A stretch of 64,000 nt of DNA, from positions 27,550 through 91,549 of the forward strand of contig JAEULV010000003.1 in the NCBI GenBank assembly GCA_016793065.1, written 5' to 3'. Numbering within the stretch: position 1 is the first letter of the stretch; the number at the start of each line of letters is the position of its first letter. This stretch comes from Hyphomicrobiaceae bacterium (lineage in GTDB: Bacteria > Pseudomonadota > Alphaproteobacteria > Rhizobiales > Ancalomicrobiaceae). The notes under the pieces are model-generated. The model had not been told where the DNA came from. It saw only the letters and a program-made list of their open reading frames with translations, and did no database searches. Below, in pieces: positions 10,524 through 18,514 of this stretch. Both the position numbers and the translations under genes were made by a program.

Positions 10524-11424
10524 GGCGATCCTGATTACCGTCATCACCGCGTCGACGCCGCTGCTGATCGCGGCAATCGGCGAACTCGTGACCGAGCGCT
10601 CGGGCGTGCTCAATCTCGGCGTCGAGGGCATGATGCTGATGGGGGCGGTGACCGGGTTCGTCACCGGCTATTCCACCGGCTCGGTGGTGCTTGGGGCGAT
10701 CGCGGGCATCGTTGCCGGCATGGCGATGGCGGCGCTGTTCGCCTTTCTGGTGCTCGGCATCGTCGTCAACCAGGTCGCCTCGGGACTGGCGTTGACGATC
10801 CTCGGCATCGGCCTTTCCGGCCTGATCGGCGCCAACTATACCGGGCTGCGCCTCGAACAGAAGCCTCCGGCGATATTCGGTGCGCTCGCCGACCTGCCCT
10901 ATGCAGGCAAGCTGCTGTTCTCGCACGATTTCTTCGTCTATGCCGCCTTCGCGCTCGTCATCCTCGTCGCCTGGTTCCTGACGCGGACGCGGGCCGGGCT
11001 GACGTTGCGCGCCGTTGGCGAGAGCCATACCTCGGCGCACGCGCTCGGCGTGCCGGTGCGGCGGCTGCGGCTTTATGCCATCCTGTTCGGCGGCGCCTGC
11101 GCCGGGCTGGCCGGAGCGCATCTGTCGCTCGCCTACACGCCGTTCTGGGTCACCGGCATGACGGCGGGGCGCGGCTGGATCGCGCTCGCCATCGTCGTTT
11201 TCGCCTCATGGCTGCCGTGGCGGGCGATGGCCGGGGCCTATCTCTTCGGCGGCGTCACCATTGCCCAATTGCAGGTGCAGGGGTTTGGTCTCGGCATACC
11301 GAGCCAGCTGATGTCGTCGCTGCCGTATCTTGCAACCATCGTGGTTCTGGTGATCATCTCCAGGACCCGGACCGGGAGCAGCGCGCCCGCGCATCTCGGC
11401 GTGCCATTCTGGCCCGACCGCTAG
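10510..11424 (+). CDS. BMP-type ABC transporter permease 2
   Basis: A 304-residue membrane protein, the partner of permease 1, of the YufQ/NupC-like BPD_transp_2 kind. Signature near the start is [18 protein letters not shown], followed by about eight hydrophobic segments. The start overlaps the previous gene by 14 bases. The substrate-binding protein gene starts 71 bases after the stop, with its own strong ribosome-binding site, as expected for the most abundant component. Confidence 0.94.
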   Translation: MGLIEAILITVITASTPLLIAAIGELVTERSGVLNLGVEGMMLMGAVTGFVTGYSTGSVVLGAIAGIVAGMAMAALFAFLVLGIVVNQVASGLALTILGIGLSGLIGANYTGLRLEQKPPAIFGALADLPYAGKLLFSHDFFVYAAFALVILVAWFLTRTRAGLTLRAVGESHTSAHALGVPVRRLRLYAILFGGACAGLAGAHLSLAYTPFWVTGMTAGRGWIALAIVVFASWLPWRAMAGAYLFGGVTIAQLQVQGFGLGIPSQLMSSLPYLATIVVLVIISRTRTGSSAPAHLGVPFWPDR

Positions 11425-11495
11425 CCAAGGCGACGGGACCGGCGAAACCGCGACGCTCCGGGAGGGCGCGCGAACGAAAAGAAGGGGAAGGACAG

Positions 11496-12578
11496 ATGAG
11501 CTTGAAGAACCTGACATTTGCCGCCATGACGGCGGCCTTCGTCGGCATTGCCGGCGCCGGCGTTGCCGAGGCCCAGGACAAGCTGAAGGTCGGCTTTGTC
11601 TATGTCGGCCCGGTCGGCGATTTCGGCTGGTCCTATCAGCACGACCAGGGCCGCAAGGCCGTCGAGGCGGCTTTCCCGGGCAAGGTCGAAACCACCTTCG
11701 TCGAGAATGTGCCGGAAGGTCCGGACGCCGAGCGCGTCATCGAGACGCTGGCCAAGTCCGGTCACAAGCTGATCTTCACCACCTCCTTCGGCTTCATGGA
11801 GCCGACGCTGAAGGTCGCCAAGCGCTATCCGAACGTGATGTTCGAGCACGCCACCGGCTACAAGCGCGACAAGAACGTCGCCACTTATTCGGGCCGCTTC
11901 TATGAAGGCCGCTACATCATCGGCCAGATCGCGGCGAAGATGTCGAAGTCCGGCACGGTCGGCTACATCGCCTCGTTCCCGATTCCGGAAGTCGTCTCCG
12001 GTATCAACGCCTTCATGCTCGGCGCCCAGTCGGTGAAGCCGGACATGAAGATCAAGGTGATCTGGGTCAGCTCGTGGTTCGATCCGGGCAAGGAAGCCGA
12101 CGCGGCCAAGGCGTTGATTTCCCAGGGCGCCGACGTGCTGTCGCAGCACACCGACAGCCCGGCGGCGATGCAGGAGGCCGAAAAGGCCGGCGTCAAGGCG
12201 TTCGGCCAGTCCTCGGACATGGTCAAGTTCGGCCCGAAGGCGCAGCTGACCTCGATCGTCGACGATTGGGGCCCGTACTACATCAAGCGCGTCAAGGCGG
12301 CGCTCGACGGCACCTGGAAGTCCGAGGATTTCTGGGGTGGCCTGAAGGACGGTGACGTGGTGATGGCGCCCTATGCCAACATGCCCGACGACGTCAAGGC
12401 GATGGCCAAGGCGACCGAGGACAAGCTGCGCTCCGGCGCGATGCACGCCTTCACCTGCCCGGTCGTCGACCAGGCCGGCAAGACCATCGAGTGCAAGGGT
12501 GGCAAGAACCTCGACGACGGTCAGGTCCTCGGCATGAACTTCTACGTCAAGGGCATCGACGACAAGTTGCCGCAGTGA
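11496..12578 (+). CDS. BMP family ABC transporter substrate-binding protein
   Basis: A 360-residue periplasmic binding protein with a signal peptide (about residues 1-26, ending in A-E-A). The mature protein begins K-L-K-V-G-F-V-Y-V-G-P-V-G-D-F-G-W-S, the BMP/Med family signature, and later has E-G-P-D-A-E-R-V-I-E-T-L-A and F-G-Q-S-S-D-M. Relatives bind nucleosides, guanosine or riboflavin. The ATG at 11496 follows a GAAGGGGAAGGA ribosome site. A perfect 11-bp hairpin (12603-12629) follows the stop, which could protect the 3' end of the messenger. Purine-type cargo is inferred from position between xdhC and puuD. Confidence 0.94.
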   Translation: MSLKNLTFAAMTAAFVGIAGAGVAEAQDKLKVGFVYVGPVGDFGWSYQHDQGRKAVEAAFPGKVETTFVENVPEGPDAERVIETLAKSGHKLIFTTSFGFMEPTLKVAKRYPNVMFEHATGYKRDKNVATYSGRFYEGRYIIGQIAAKMSKSGTVGYIASFPIPEVVSGINAFMLGAQSVKPDMKIKVIWVSSWFDPGKEADAAKALISQGADVLSQHTDSPAAMQEAEKAGVKAFGQSSDMVKFGPKAQLTSIVDDWGPYYIKRVKAALDGTWKSEDFWGGLKDGDVVMAPYANMPDDVKAMAKATEDKLRSGAMHAFTCPVVDQAGKTIECKGGKNLDDGQVLGMNFYVKGIDDKLPQ

Positions 12579-12602
12579 TTCCAACATCACCTTTCAACAC
12601 GA

Positions 12603-12629
12603 TTTCCCTCCCCTTCACGGGGAGGGAAA
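12603..12629. repeat. Intercistronic palindromic repeat (11-bp arms, 5-nt loop)
   Basis: Arms TTTCCCTCCCC (12603-12613) and GGGGAGGGAAA (12619-12629) around loop TTCAC form a perfect hairpin between the binding-protein gene and puuD. There is no U tract, so it is not a classic terminator. A related CCTCCCC/GGGGAGG hairpin sits at the end of the window (63980-63999), which suggests a dispersed palindromic element. It could also stabilise the upstream mRNA. Confidence 0.7.
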
Positions 12630-12660
12630 ACCGGGTGGCAATGTTCCTGCGAGAGGGTTG

Positions 12661-13839
12661 ATGGAAACGTTCCTGCTTGACTGGTCGAACCTGCTGCTGC
12701 GGTGGGCGCATCTGATCCTGGGGATCGGCTGGATCGGGACGTCGTTCTATTTCATCGGGCTCGATGTATCGCTGCGCAAGCGCGAGGGGTTGCCGGCGGA
12801 TGTCTACGGGTCGTCGTGGCAGGTGCATGGCGGCGGGTTTTACGATGTGCGCAAGTACACCGTGGCGCCGAGCCAGTTGCCGCCCGATCTGATCTGGTTC
12901 AAGTGGGAAGCCTACCTGACCTGGGTGACCGGGTTCGCGCTGATCGTCGTCCAGTACTATTTCAACGCCACCGCCTATCTGATCGATCCGGGCAAGCTGG
13001 CGCTGACGCCGGCAATGGCGATCGGGATTTCGGTGGTGTCGCTCGGGCTCGGTTGGCTCGTCTATAACGGGCTCTGCCGCTCGCCGCTCGGCGCCAGCCA
13101 GCCGGCGTTGATGAGCGTGCTGTTCGTTATCGTGCTTGGCGCCGCGTGGGGCTATACCCATGTCTATTCCGGGCGCGGCGCGCTCATTCATGTCGGGGCG
13201 CTGGTCGGCACATGGATGGCGTTCAACGTCTTCATGATCATCGTGCCGAACCAGAAGAAGATCGTCGCCAGCCTGTTGAAGGGCGAGGCGCCGGATGCGC
13301 GGCTGGGGGCCATCGGTAAGCAACGCTCCGTGCACAACACCTATCTGACGCTGCCGGTCATCCTGATGATGGTGTCGAACCATTATCCGATGCTGACCAA
13401 TCATCCGCATTCATGGCTGCTGGTCGGGCTGGTGCTGGTGATCGGCGCGCTGGTGCGCCATTTCATCGTCCGGCACGAAGCCGGCGACGCGATGGGGAAA
13501 ATCGCCTGGACGCTGCCGGTGGCGGCGGTGGCGCTGCTGGCGGCGATGGTGCTGACGGCGCCGCGGGTCGATCCGGCGATGGCCGGGCTGAAGGTCAGCG
13601 ACGCCGAGGTGCTGGCGATCGCGCAGAAACATTGCGTCCAGTGCCACGCCGCCAAGCCGACGCATGAGGGCTTCAGCGAGGCGCCGAAGGGCGTGGTCTT
13701 CGCGAGCCCGGCCGACATCCGCCGCTACGGTCCGCTCGTATTGCAGCAGGCCGTGCAGTCGGACGCGATGCCGCTCGGCAACGAGACCGGCATCAGCGAC
13801 GCCGAACGGCGCCAGCTCGGCGCATGGCTGCTGAAGTGA
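12661..13839 (+). CDS. puuD: Membrane urate oxidase with C-terminal cytochrome c (PuuD type)
   Basis: A 392-residue protein of the Urate_ox_N family. The N-terminal ~300 residues hold about eight membrane segments with conserved H-L-I-L-G-I-G-W-I-G-T-S-F-Y-F and H-G-G-G-F-Y-D. A C-terminal cytochrome c domain has C325-V-Q-C-H329. The family converts urate to 5-hydroxyisourate in the membrane and passes electrons via its own haem, so no hydrogen peroxide need form, unlike cofactor-free uricase. ATG 12661 is preceded by GAGAGGG; a TTG one codon earlier is possible. It links xdh upstream with uraH and uraD. Confidence 0.95.
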   Translation: METFLLDWSNLLLRWAHLILGIGWIGTSFYFIGLDVSLRKREGLPADVYGSSWQVHGGGFYDVRKYTVAPSQLPPDLIWFKWEAYLTWVTGFALIVVQYYFNATAYLIDPGKLALTPAMAIGISVVSLGLGWLVYNGLCRSPLGASQPALMSVLFVIVLGAAWGYTHVYSGRGALIHVGALVGTWMAFNVFMIIVPNQKKIVASLLKGEAPDARLGAIGKQRSVHNTYLTLPVILMMVSNHYPMLTNHPHSWLLVGLVLVIGALVRHFIVRHEAGDAMGKIAWTLPVAAVALLAAMVLTAPRVDPAMAGLKVSDAEVLAIAQKHCVQCHAAKPTHEGFSEAPKGVVFASPADIRRYGPLVLQQAVQSDAMPLGNETGISDAERRQLGAWLLK

Positions 13840-13861
13840 GGCAACCCCTGTCGGTGCGATC

Positions 13862-14377
13862 ATGAGCGCGATCTGCCTTTCGGACGTCAACCAGCTGCCG
13901 CCGGCGGCCTTCGCCGAACGGTTCGGCGACATTGCCGAGCATTCGCCGTGGGTCGCCGCGACGGCGCTCGCGGCCCGGCCGTTTGGCGGGCGCGAGGCGA
14001 TGATCGCCGCCTTTGTCGCGGCGATCGGCGGGGCCGGGCGCGATGCCCAGCTGGCGCTGATCCGCGCCCATCCCGACCTTGCCGGCAAGGCGGCGCTGGC
14101 CGGAAACCTCACCGACGACAGCAAGCGCGAGCAGGCCGGCGCCGGGCTCGACAGCCTGACGCCCGACGAGTTTGCCCGCTTCACCGGACTGAACGGCGCC
14201 TATCTGGCGAAGTTCGGCTTCCCGTTCATCTTCGCCGTCAGGGGCGCGACCAAGCACATGATCCTCGATGCGTTCGCGGCGCGGCTGGACAATGACGCCG
14301 GGACGGAATTCAACACAGCACTGGCCCAGATCGCCCGCATCGTGCGGTTTCGGCTGGAGGACCGGGTGAGCGAATGA
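13862..14377 (+). CDS. uraD: OHCU decarboxylase
   Basis: A 171-residue enzyme that decarboxylates OHCU to S-allantoin, the last step of urate oxidation. It has H-S-P-W near residue 29 and R-A-H-P-D-L-A-G-K-A, whose histidine is the family catalytic base, then L-T-x-D-S-K-x-E-Q-x-x-A-G-L and G-F-P-F-I-F-A-V-R-G. Length is normal for stand-alone UraD. It starts 22 bases after puuD and overlaps the next gene by 4 bases (ATGA), indicating one operon. Confidence 0.95.
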   Translation: MSAICLSDVNQLPPAAFAERFGDIAEHSPWVAATALAARPFGGREAMIAAFVAAIGGAGRDAQLALIRAHPDLAGKAALAGNLTDDSKREQAGAGLDSLTPDEFARFTGLNGAYLAKFGFPFIFAVRGATKHMILDAFAARLDNDAGTEFNTALAQIARIVRFRLEDRVSE

Positions 14378-15648
14378 TTTCCACCGCGACGCAAGCGCTG
14401 GGCCGGCGGGCGCAGGCCAAGCTCGATGCCCTTGCCGCCATCAGCGCCGACGACGACCGGATCAACCGCCTGTACCTGACGCCGGAATATCGCCGCGCCG
14501 CCAATCTGGTGGCCGGCTGGATGGCGGACATCGGGCTGGAGGTGCACGAGGATGCGCTGGCGAGCGTGCACGGGCGGCTGGCGCCGACGCTGGCCGGCGG
14601 GTCGAACCGGCGGCTGCTGATCGCCTCGCATATCGACACCGTGATCGATGCCGGCATGTATGACGGCTGTCTCGGCGTCGTCGCCGGACTGATCGCCGTC
14701 GACGAGATCCGCAAGCGGGGTCTCAGGCTGCCGTTCGGCATCGAGGTGGTTGCCTTCGGCGACGAGGAAGGCGTGAGGTTTCCGACGACGCTGTCGTCGT
14801 CGACGGCGCTGGCGGGAGCGTTCGACGCGGCGAGCCTCGACAAGCCGGGGATCGATGGCGTCAGCCTGCGGCAGGCGCTGACGGCATTCGGCAAGGACCC
14901 GGGCGAGATCGCGGCGGCGGCCGCCGATCCGGCGTCGCTGATCGGCTATGTCGAGGTGCATATCGAGCAGGGGCCGGTGCTGGAACACGAGGGCGAGGCG
15001 CTGGGCGTGGTGACGTCGATCGCCGGGCAGTCGCGCTATCGCATCACCGTGTCGGGCGAGGCCGGGCATGCCGGGACGGTGCCGATGGGGCTGCGTCACG
15101 ACGCCATGATGGCGACGGCGGAGATCTGCGGGCTGATCGAGGCGGAGGCACGCGCCGGCAATGCCGCCCACGGGCTGGTGGCGACGGTCGGCACGCTTCA
15201 GGTCAAACCCGGCGCCGTCAACGTCATTCCGGCGGAGGTCACATTCACCCTCGATATACGCGCCGCCAGCGATGCGCCGCGATTGGCGGCGATCGAGACG
15301 ATCCGCGCCGGCATCGACGGCATATGTGCCCGGCGTGGGACAAGATGGCGCTGGGAGAAGTTCCTCGACCAGCCGACGACGCCGATGAATGACGGCCTGC
15401 AGGCGCTTCTGACCGAGGCGGTCACCGGGCTCGGCGGCAAGGGGCGGCGGCTCGCCTCGGGCGCCGGCCACGATGCGATGGCGCTGGCGCCGGTGACCGA
15501 CACGGCGATGCTGTTCGTCCGGTCGCGCGGCGGCATCAGTCACAATCCGGCGGAATTCTCCAGCGTCGACGACATGGGGCTTGCCATCGAGGCGCTGATC
15601 CGCTTCATCGAAGGCTTGGCCCGCCGCGAAATCGCCCGAGCGGGATAA
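14374..15648 (+). CDS. Allantoate amidohydrolase / N-carbamoyl amino acid hydrolase family (M20)
   Basis: A 424-residue metal-dependent amidase of the AllC/HyuC/UAH group. Metal ligands and signatures are visible: S-H-I-D-T-V, D-G-C-L-G-V, G-D-E-E-G-V-R-F-P, H-I-E-Q-G-P-V-L-E, G-E-A-G-H-A-G-T-V-P-M, G-A-G-H-D-A-M and G-G-I-S-H-N-P-A-E. In a purine operon the likely substrate is allantoate (or ureidoglycolate). The family also contains beta-ureidopropionase and carbamoylases, so substrate is inferred from the neighbours. It overlaps uraD by 4 bases and is followed by a second M20 enzyme. Confidence 0.88.
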   Translation: MISTATQALGRRAQAKLDALAAISADDDRINRLYLTPEYRRAANLVAGWMADIGLEVHEDALASVHGRLAPTLAGGSNRRLLIASHIDTVIDAGMYDGCLGVVAGLIAVDEIRKRGLRLPFGIEVVAFGDEEGVRFPTTLSSSTALAGAFDAASLDKPGIDGVSLRQALTAFGKDPGEIAAAAADPASLIGYVEVHIEQGPVLEHEGEALGVVTSIAGQSRYRITVSGEAGHAGTVPMGLRHDAMMATAEICGLIEAEARAGNAAHGLVATVGTLQVKPGAVNVIPAEVTFTLDIRAASDAPRLAAIETIRAGIDGICARRGTRWRWEKFLDQPTTPMNDGLQALLTEAVTGLGGKGRRLASGAGHDAMALAPVTDTAMLFVRSRGGISHNPAEFSSVDDMGLAIEALIRFIEGLARREIARAG

Positions 15649-15660
15649 GGAGTGAGCAAG

Positions 15661-16887
15661 ATGTCCGACGCGCTGGCGTCCCTGATCGATGCCCGGTTTG
15701 CCGACGAGGTCGCGTTTCTGAAGGCGCTGGTGCGCGTGCCCAGCGACAATCCGCCGGGCGACACCGAGGCGCATGCGCTGGAAGCGGCGCGGCTGTTGAC
15801 CGCCCTCGGCTTCGAGGTGGAACAGCAACCGGTGCCGGCGCCATTCGTGCACCAGCACGGCATGAAGAGCGTCGTCAACCTGATCGTCCGCCATCGCTTC
15901 GGCGCCGGCAAGGGACCGGTGATCGCGCTCAACGCCCATGGCGACGTGGTGCCGCCGGGACAGGGCTGGACCGTCGATCCCTATGGGGCGGAGGAGCTGC
16001 GCGGGTCGATCTATGGTCGCGGCGTGGCGGTGTCGAAGTCCGATTTCGCCACCTATGCCTTCGCGCTGAAGGCGCTGATCGACGCCGACCTGGCGCTTGA
16101 CGGCACGGTCGAGCTGCATCTGACCTATGACGAGGAAGCCGGCGGCTTCGTCGGGCCGAAATGGCTGATCGAGCAGGGGCTGACCAAGCCGGACCTGGCG
16201 TTCTCGGCCGGGTTTTCCTACGCGATCACCACGGCGCATAACGGCTGCCTCCATCTCGAGGTGGTGGTGCGGGGCAAGCAGGCGCATGCGGCGATGCCGG
16301 AATCCGGCGCCGACGCGCTGGAGGCGGCGACGCCGATCCTGGCGGCGCTCTATGGCGAGCGGCACCGGCTGACCGGCATCATGAGCGCGGAAAAGGGCAT
16401 CGGCACGCCGAAGCTGACGGTGGGGCTGATTTCCGGCGGCATCAACACCAATGTGGTGCCGGACCGCATCGCCATGCGCATCGACCGGCGGCTGATCCCG
16501 GAGGAAGTCGGCACCGAGGTCGAGGCGGCGCTGATCGCGCTGATCGAGGCGGCGGTGCCGGCGACGGCGGGGATCGAGGTCGAATGCCGGCGGATCATGC
16601 TGGCCGAGCCGTTGCGGCCGGTCGCCGGCGTCGACAGGCTGGTGGCGGCGATCCAGGGACCGGCGAAGGCGGTGCTCGGCGTCGACGTCGAGCCGACCGG
16701 CGTGCCGCTCTACACCGACGCCCGGCATTATTCCTCGGCCGGCATCCCGACCGTGCTCTACGGCGCCGGCCCGCGCTCGATCCTCGAGGCCAACGCCCAT
16801 TCGGCCGACGAACACCTGAAGATCTCCGACCTCCGGGCCGCGACCGAGATTGTCGCCCGCGCCCTGGCGAATTTGCTCGGTGGGTGA
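15661..16887 (+). CDS. M20 family metallopeptidase (ArgE/DapE-like), substrate unknown
   Basis: A 408-residue zinc amidohydrolase. It has V-P-S-D-N-P-P-G-D, the metal site N-A-H-G-D-V-V-P-P-G, the catalytic pair in Y-D-E-E-A-G-G, and a dimerisation region with G-K-Q-A-H-A-A-M-P-E-S-G. I start at ATG 15661, eight bases after AAGGAG; a GTG at 15652 inside that site would add three residues. It is the last gene of the purine block, 12 bases after the amidohydrolase and before a strong terminator. Being in this operon suggests it acts on a ureido- or carbamoyl-intermediate, but ArgE/DapE relatives act on N-acyl amino acids. Confidence 0.88.
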   Translation: MSDALASLIDARFADEVAFLKALVRVPSDNPPGDTEAHALEAARLLTALGFEVEQQPVPAPFVHQHGMKSVVNLIVRHRFGAGKGPVIALNAHGDVVPPGQGWTVDPYGAEELRGSIYGRGVAVSKSDFATYAFALKALIDADLALDGTVELHLTYDEEAGGFVGPKWLIEQGLTKPDLAFSAGFSYAITTAHNGCLHLEVVVRGKQAHAAMPESGADALEAATPILAALYGERHRLTGIMSAEKGIGTPKLTVGLISGGINTNVVPDRIAMRIDRRLIPEEVGTEVEAALIALIEAAVPATAGIEVECRRIMLAEPLRPVAGVDRLVAAIQGPAKAVLGVDVEPTGVPLYTDARHYSSAGIPTVLYGAGPRSILEANAHSADEHLKISDLRAATEIVARALANLLGG

Positions 16888-16917
16888 ATAATTGCTCAAA
16901 GAGGTTTTTGATTGCAG

Positions 16918-16947
16918 CGGGGCGGCATGCGAGTGCCGCCCCGTTTT
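16918..16947 (+). terminator. Rho-independent terminator of the purine-catabolism block
   Basis: Perfect 10-bp arms CGGGGCGGCA (16918-16927) and TGCCGCCCCG (16934-16943) around a 6-nt loop, followed by TTTT and further T-rich sequence. It lies 30 bases after the M20 peptidase stop. Confidence 0.9.
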
Positions 16948-17105
16948 GGTTTTGAGGCGTGAAAGTTTGTTTCCGGATGGGTGTGAAGGTTTCTTTCGGA
17001 GGGGCGTTCTTCTGGTTCGGCTGCTCGGACGACGATGGCGGCTTCGCGTCGGTCCGGGTGTGGTTTTGCTGCGGCCGGCCTGTGGCGCGGCCCTGCGACG
17101 GTGCA

Positions 17106-17218
17106 TGGCGCGGACGTGGATTGGGTTCCGGCTCGGGGGCCGGAATGACGAGTGGGGGAGGTTTGGGGAAATACGCCGTTGCGGCGATGGGCCTGCCCTG
17201 CGGTCGCGGGTTTGCGCG
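17106..17218. repeat. Direct repeat, copy 1 (113 bp)
   Basis: Nearly identical to 17353-17466, with a few substitutions and one single-base length difference. It contains the hairpin TTCCGGC-TCGGGG-GCCGGAA (17126-17145) followed by TGACGA. Similar palindromic units of the form CCGG...CCGGAATGACG are dispersed in many alphaproteobacterial intergenic regions (general knowledge, not checked here). Confidence 0.85.
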
Positions 17219-17352
17219 GACCGGCGAAAGGCGGCGCGATCGGGGTTGGCGGCGAGACCCGGGCGCGATGGGCTAGCGCGGTGGCAAAATGCGCCGTCGG
17301 GGGCGGCCTGGTTTGCGCTGGCAGCCGTGGCGGCCTGACCCGAGCCGGTATC

Positions 17353-17466
17353 TGGCGCCGGCGTGGATTGGGTTCCGGCTCGGGGGCCGGAATGACGAGT
17401 TTGGGGAGGTTTGGGGAAATACGCCGTTGCGGCGATGGGCCTGCCCTGCGGTCGCGGCTTTGCGCG
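17353..17466. repeat. Direct repeat, copy 2 (114 bp)
   Basis: Second copy of the block at 17106-17218, beginning TGGCGCCGGCGTGG and ending CTTTGCGCG. The spacing between copy starts is 247 bp. The internal hairpin TTCCGGC/GCCGGAA is conserved exactly. Confidence 0.85.
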
Positions 17467-17527
17467 AGGGCTGGCGAATGGCGGACTGCCCTCGAAGGGG
17501 CAGCCCGGTCGTCGTGGTAGGGGCGGA

Positions 17528-17896
17528 TCAGCCGGGGTTCGGGTCGTTCGGCGGGCCGGGGCGGATGATCGCGATCAGCGTCTTGATCAGGCGTTCGACC
17601 CAGTTGGGGCCAAAGAGAAGGGTCAGATCCGTCAGGAAGCTCAGCACGAAGCCGACGAACACGGGATAGCCGCTGCCGGGCTGGCCGAGAAGGTATGCAA
17701 ACCAGACGGTCAGGCCGATGGCCAACGGCAGCGCCACCACGTAGCGCAGGATGGTCAGCCAGGGCGCATTGAAGTGATCGTCCGGCGGCGGTTGATGAGC
17801 CTCGCCGGTCGGGCGGGGGCCGTCGATTGCCTTGGGTTCGCCCAGATCCGGCGGCAAAATCTGGGGAATCAGGTCGAGTTCGTCACGTTCAATCAT
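17528..17896 (-). CDS. Small membrane protein of unknown function
   Basis: A 122-residue protein I do not recognise. Residues 1-45 are acidic and proline-rich and probably cytosolic. Two hydrophobic helices follow, at about 49-70 and 78-97, then an amphipathic tail ending in a Pro/Asn-rich stretch. The start at 17896 (M-I-E-R-D-E-L-D) is chosen because the in-frame extension to 18121 has Cys/Thr-rich sequence unlike a protein start; no strong ribosome site is visible. It stands alone, opposite in direction to its neighbours. Confidence 0.6.
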   Translation of the reverse strand: MIERDELDLIPQILPPDLGEPKAIDGPRPTGEAHQPPPDDHFNAPWLTILRYVVALPLAIGLTVWFAYLLGQPGSGYPVFVGFVLSFLTDLTLLFGPNWVERLIKTLIAIIRPGPPNDPNPG

Positions 17897-18514
17897 CGAA
17901 GTTGGTCCGCAGAGCCCGTAGAGGGGAGGGTGCCAGGCCTTGGGCAGGCGGGCGAGGCCTCGTGAGGCTTGCAGAGGGCCGGATGAAAAAACAGCAATCG
18001 CCCCTCGCAGTGGCGATGACGTCAGGTTGCGATCGATTGTAATGGAGTCACACTTCCCGGAAAGGGCGATTCCCGGTTGAGTGGTTGTGAAGCAATGGCA
18101 AAGTCGTCGCGGAGCAATCAAGTTGTCGGCGGTGTTTCACGGTATTCAATGCGGCAGCGCGCGAGACAAGGAAAGTAAATCACGCCGAAGCCACCAAAAG
18201 CTGATCGGCGGTTGTGCCATCATAAAGTCGTAGGGTGCTTGATGCAGAGCGACGGACTGGTCTTGCGTCGCATATTCAAATCCGATCGGTGGCCATGGAG
18301 CAGGCACTCTCCACCCGGTACCGAAAGTGTCGCCGATTCAGGTTAATGACGTATTAATCCTATGTAGGCCTTTGTTGCTCGATTGGTGGCTGTAACTGAC
18401 CCGCCGGCCGCGCTCCTTCCCTCGCGCCATCCTTGCTTTTGATCCAGCCCCTCGACAGGGCCTGCGGGCTCGTTCACTCTCGCGGCAACGAAAAGACCGG
18501 GAGCGACGTCCGAG
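17897..18514. other. Intergenic region between small membrane protein and acyl-ACP synthetase
   Basis: No gene supported. It is less GC-rich than its surroundings and must hold the promoters of the two divergent neighbours. The one clear element is the CtrA-type box at 18343-18357. Confidence 0.55.
18343..18357. promoter_or_regulatory. Candidate CtrA binding site (TTAA-N7-TTAA)
   Basis: TTAATGACGTATTAA matches the full alphaproteobacterial CtrA consensus TTAA-N7-TTAA exactly, 157 bases before the acyl-ACP synthetase start. AT-only tetramers with this exact spacing should be rare in such GC-rich DNA. That CtrA binds here is inference. Confidence 0.5.

Larger units (their letters stand above)
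16948..17527. other. Non-coding stretch with a duplicated block
   Basis: No convincing gene. The open frames here are G- or R-rich, lack ribosome-binding sites and match no family I recognise. The main structure is a 113-bp block present twice (listed separately). The stretch lies between the purine terminator and a small convergent membrane-protein gene. Confidence 0.6.

Noticed and set aside
14200..17106. A 968-codon open frame on the minus strand
   Set aside because: It is antisense to uraD, the amidohydrolase and the M20 gene, which all have family motifs. Its translation is Arg/Gly/His-rich as expected for the opposite strand of GC-rich genes.
16892..17338. 148-codon open frame after the purine terminator
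   Set aside because: It spans the terminator hairpin and the dispersed repeat, and the translation has no family features.
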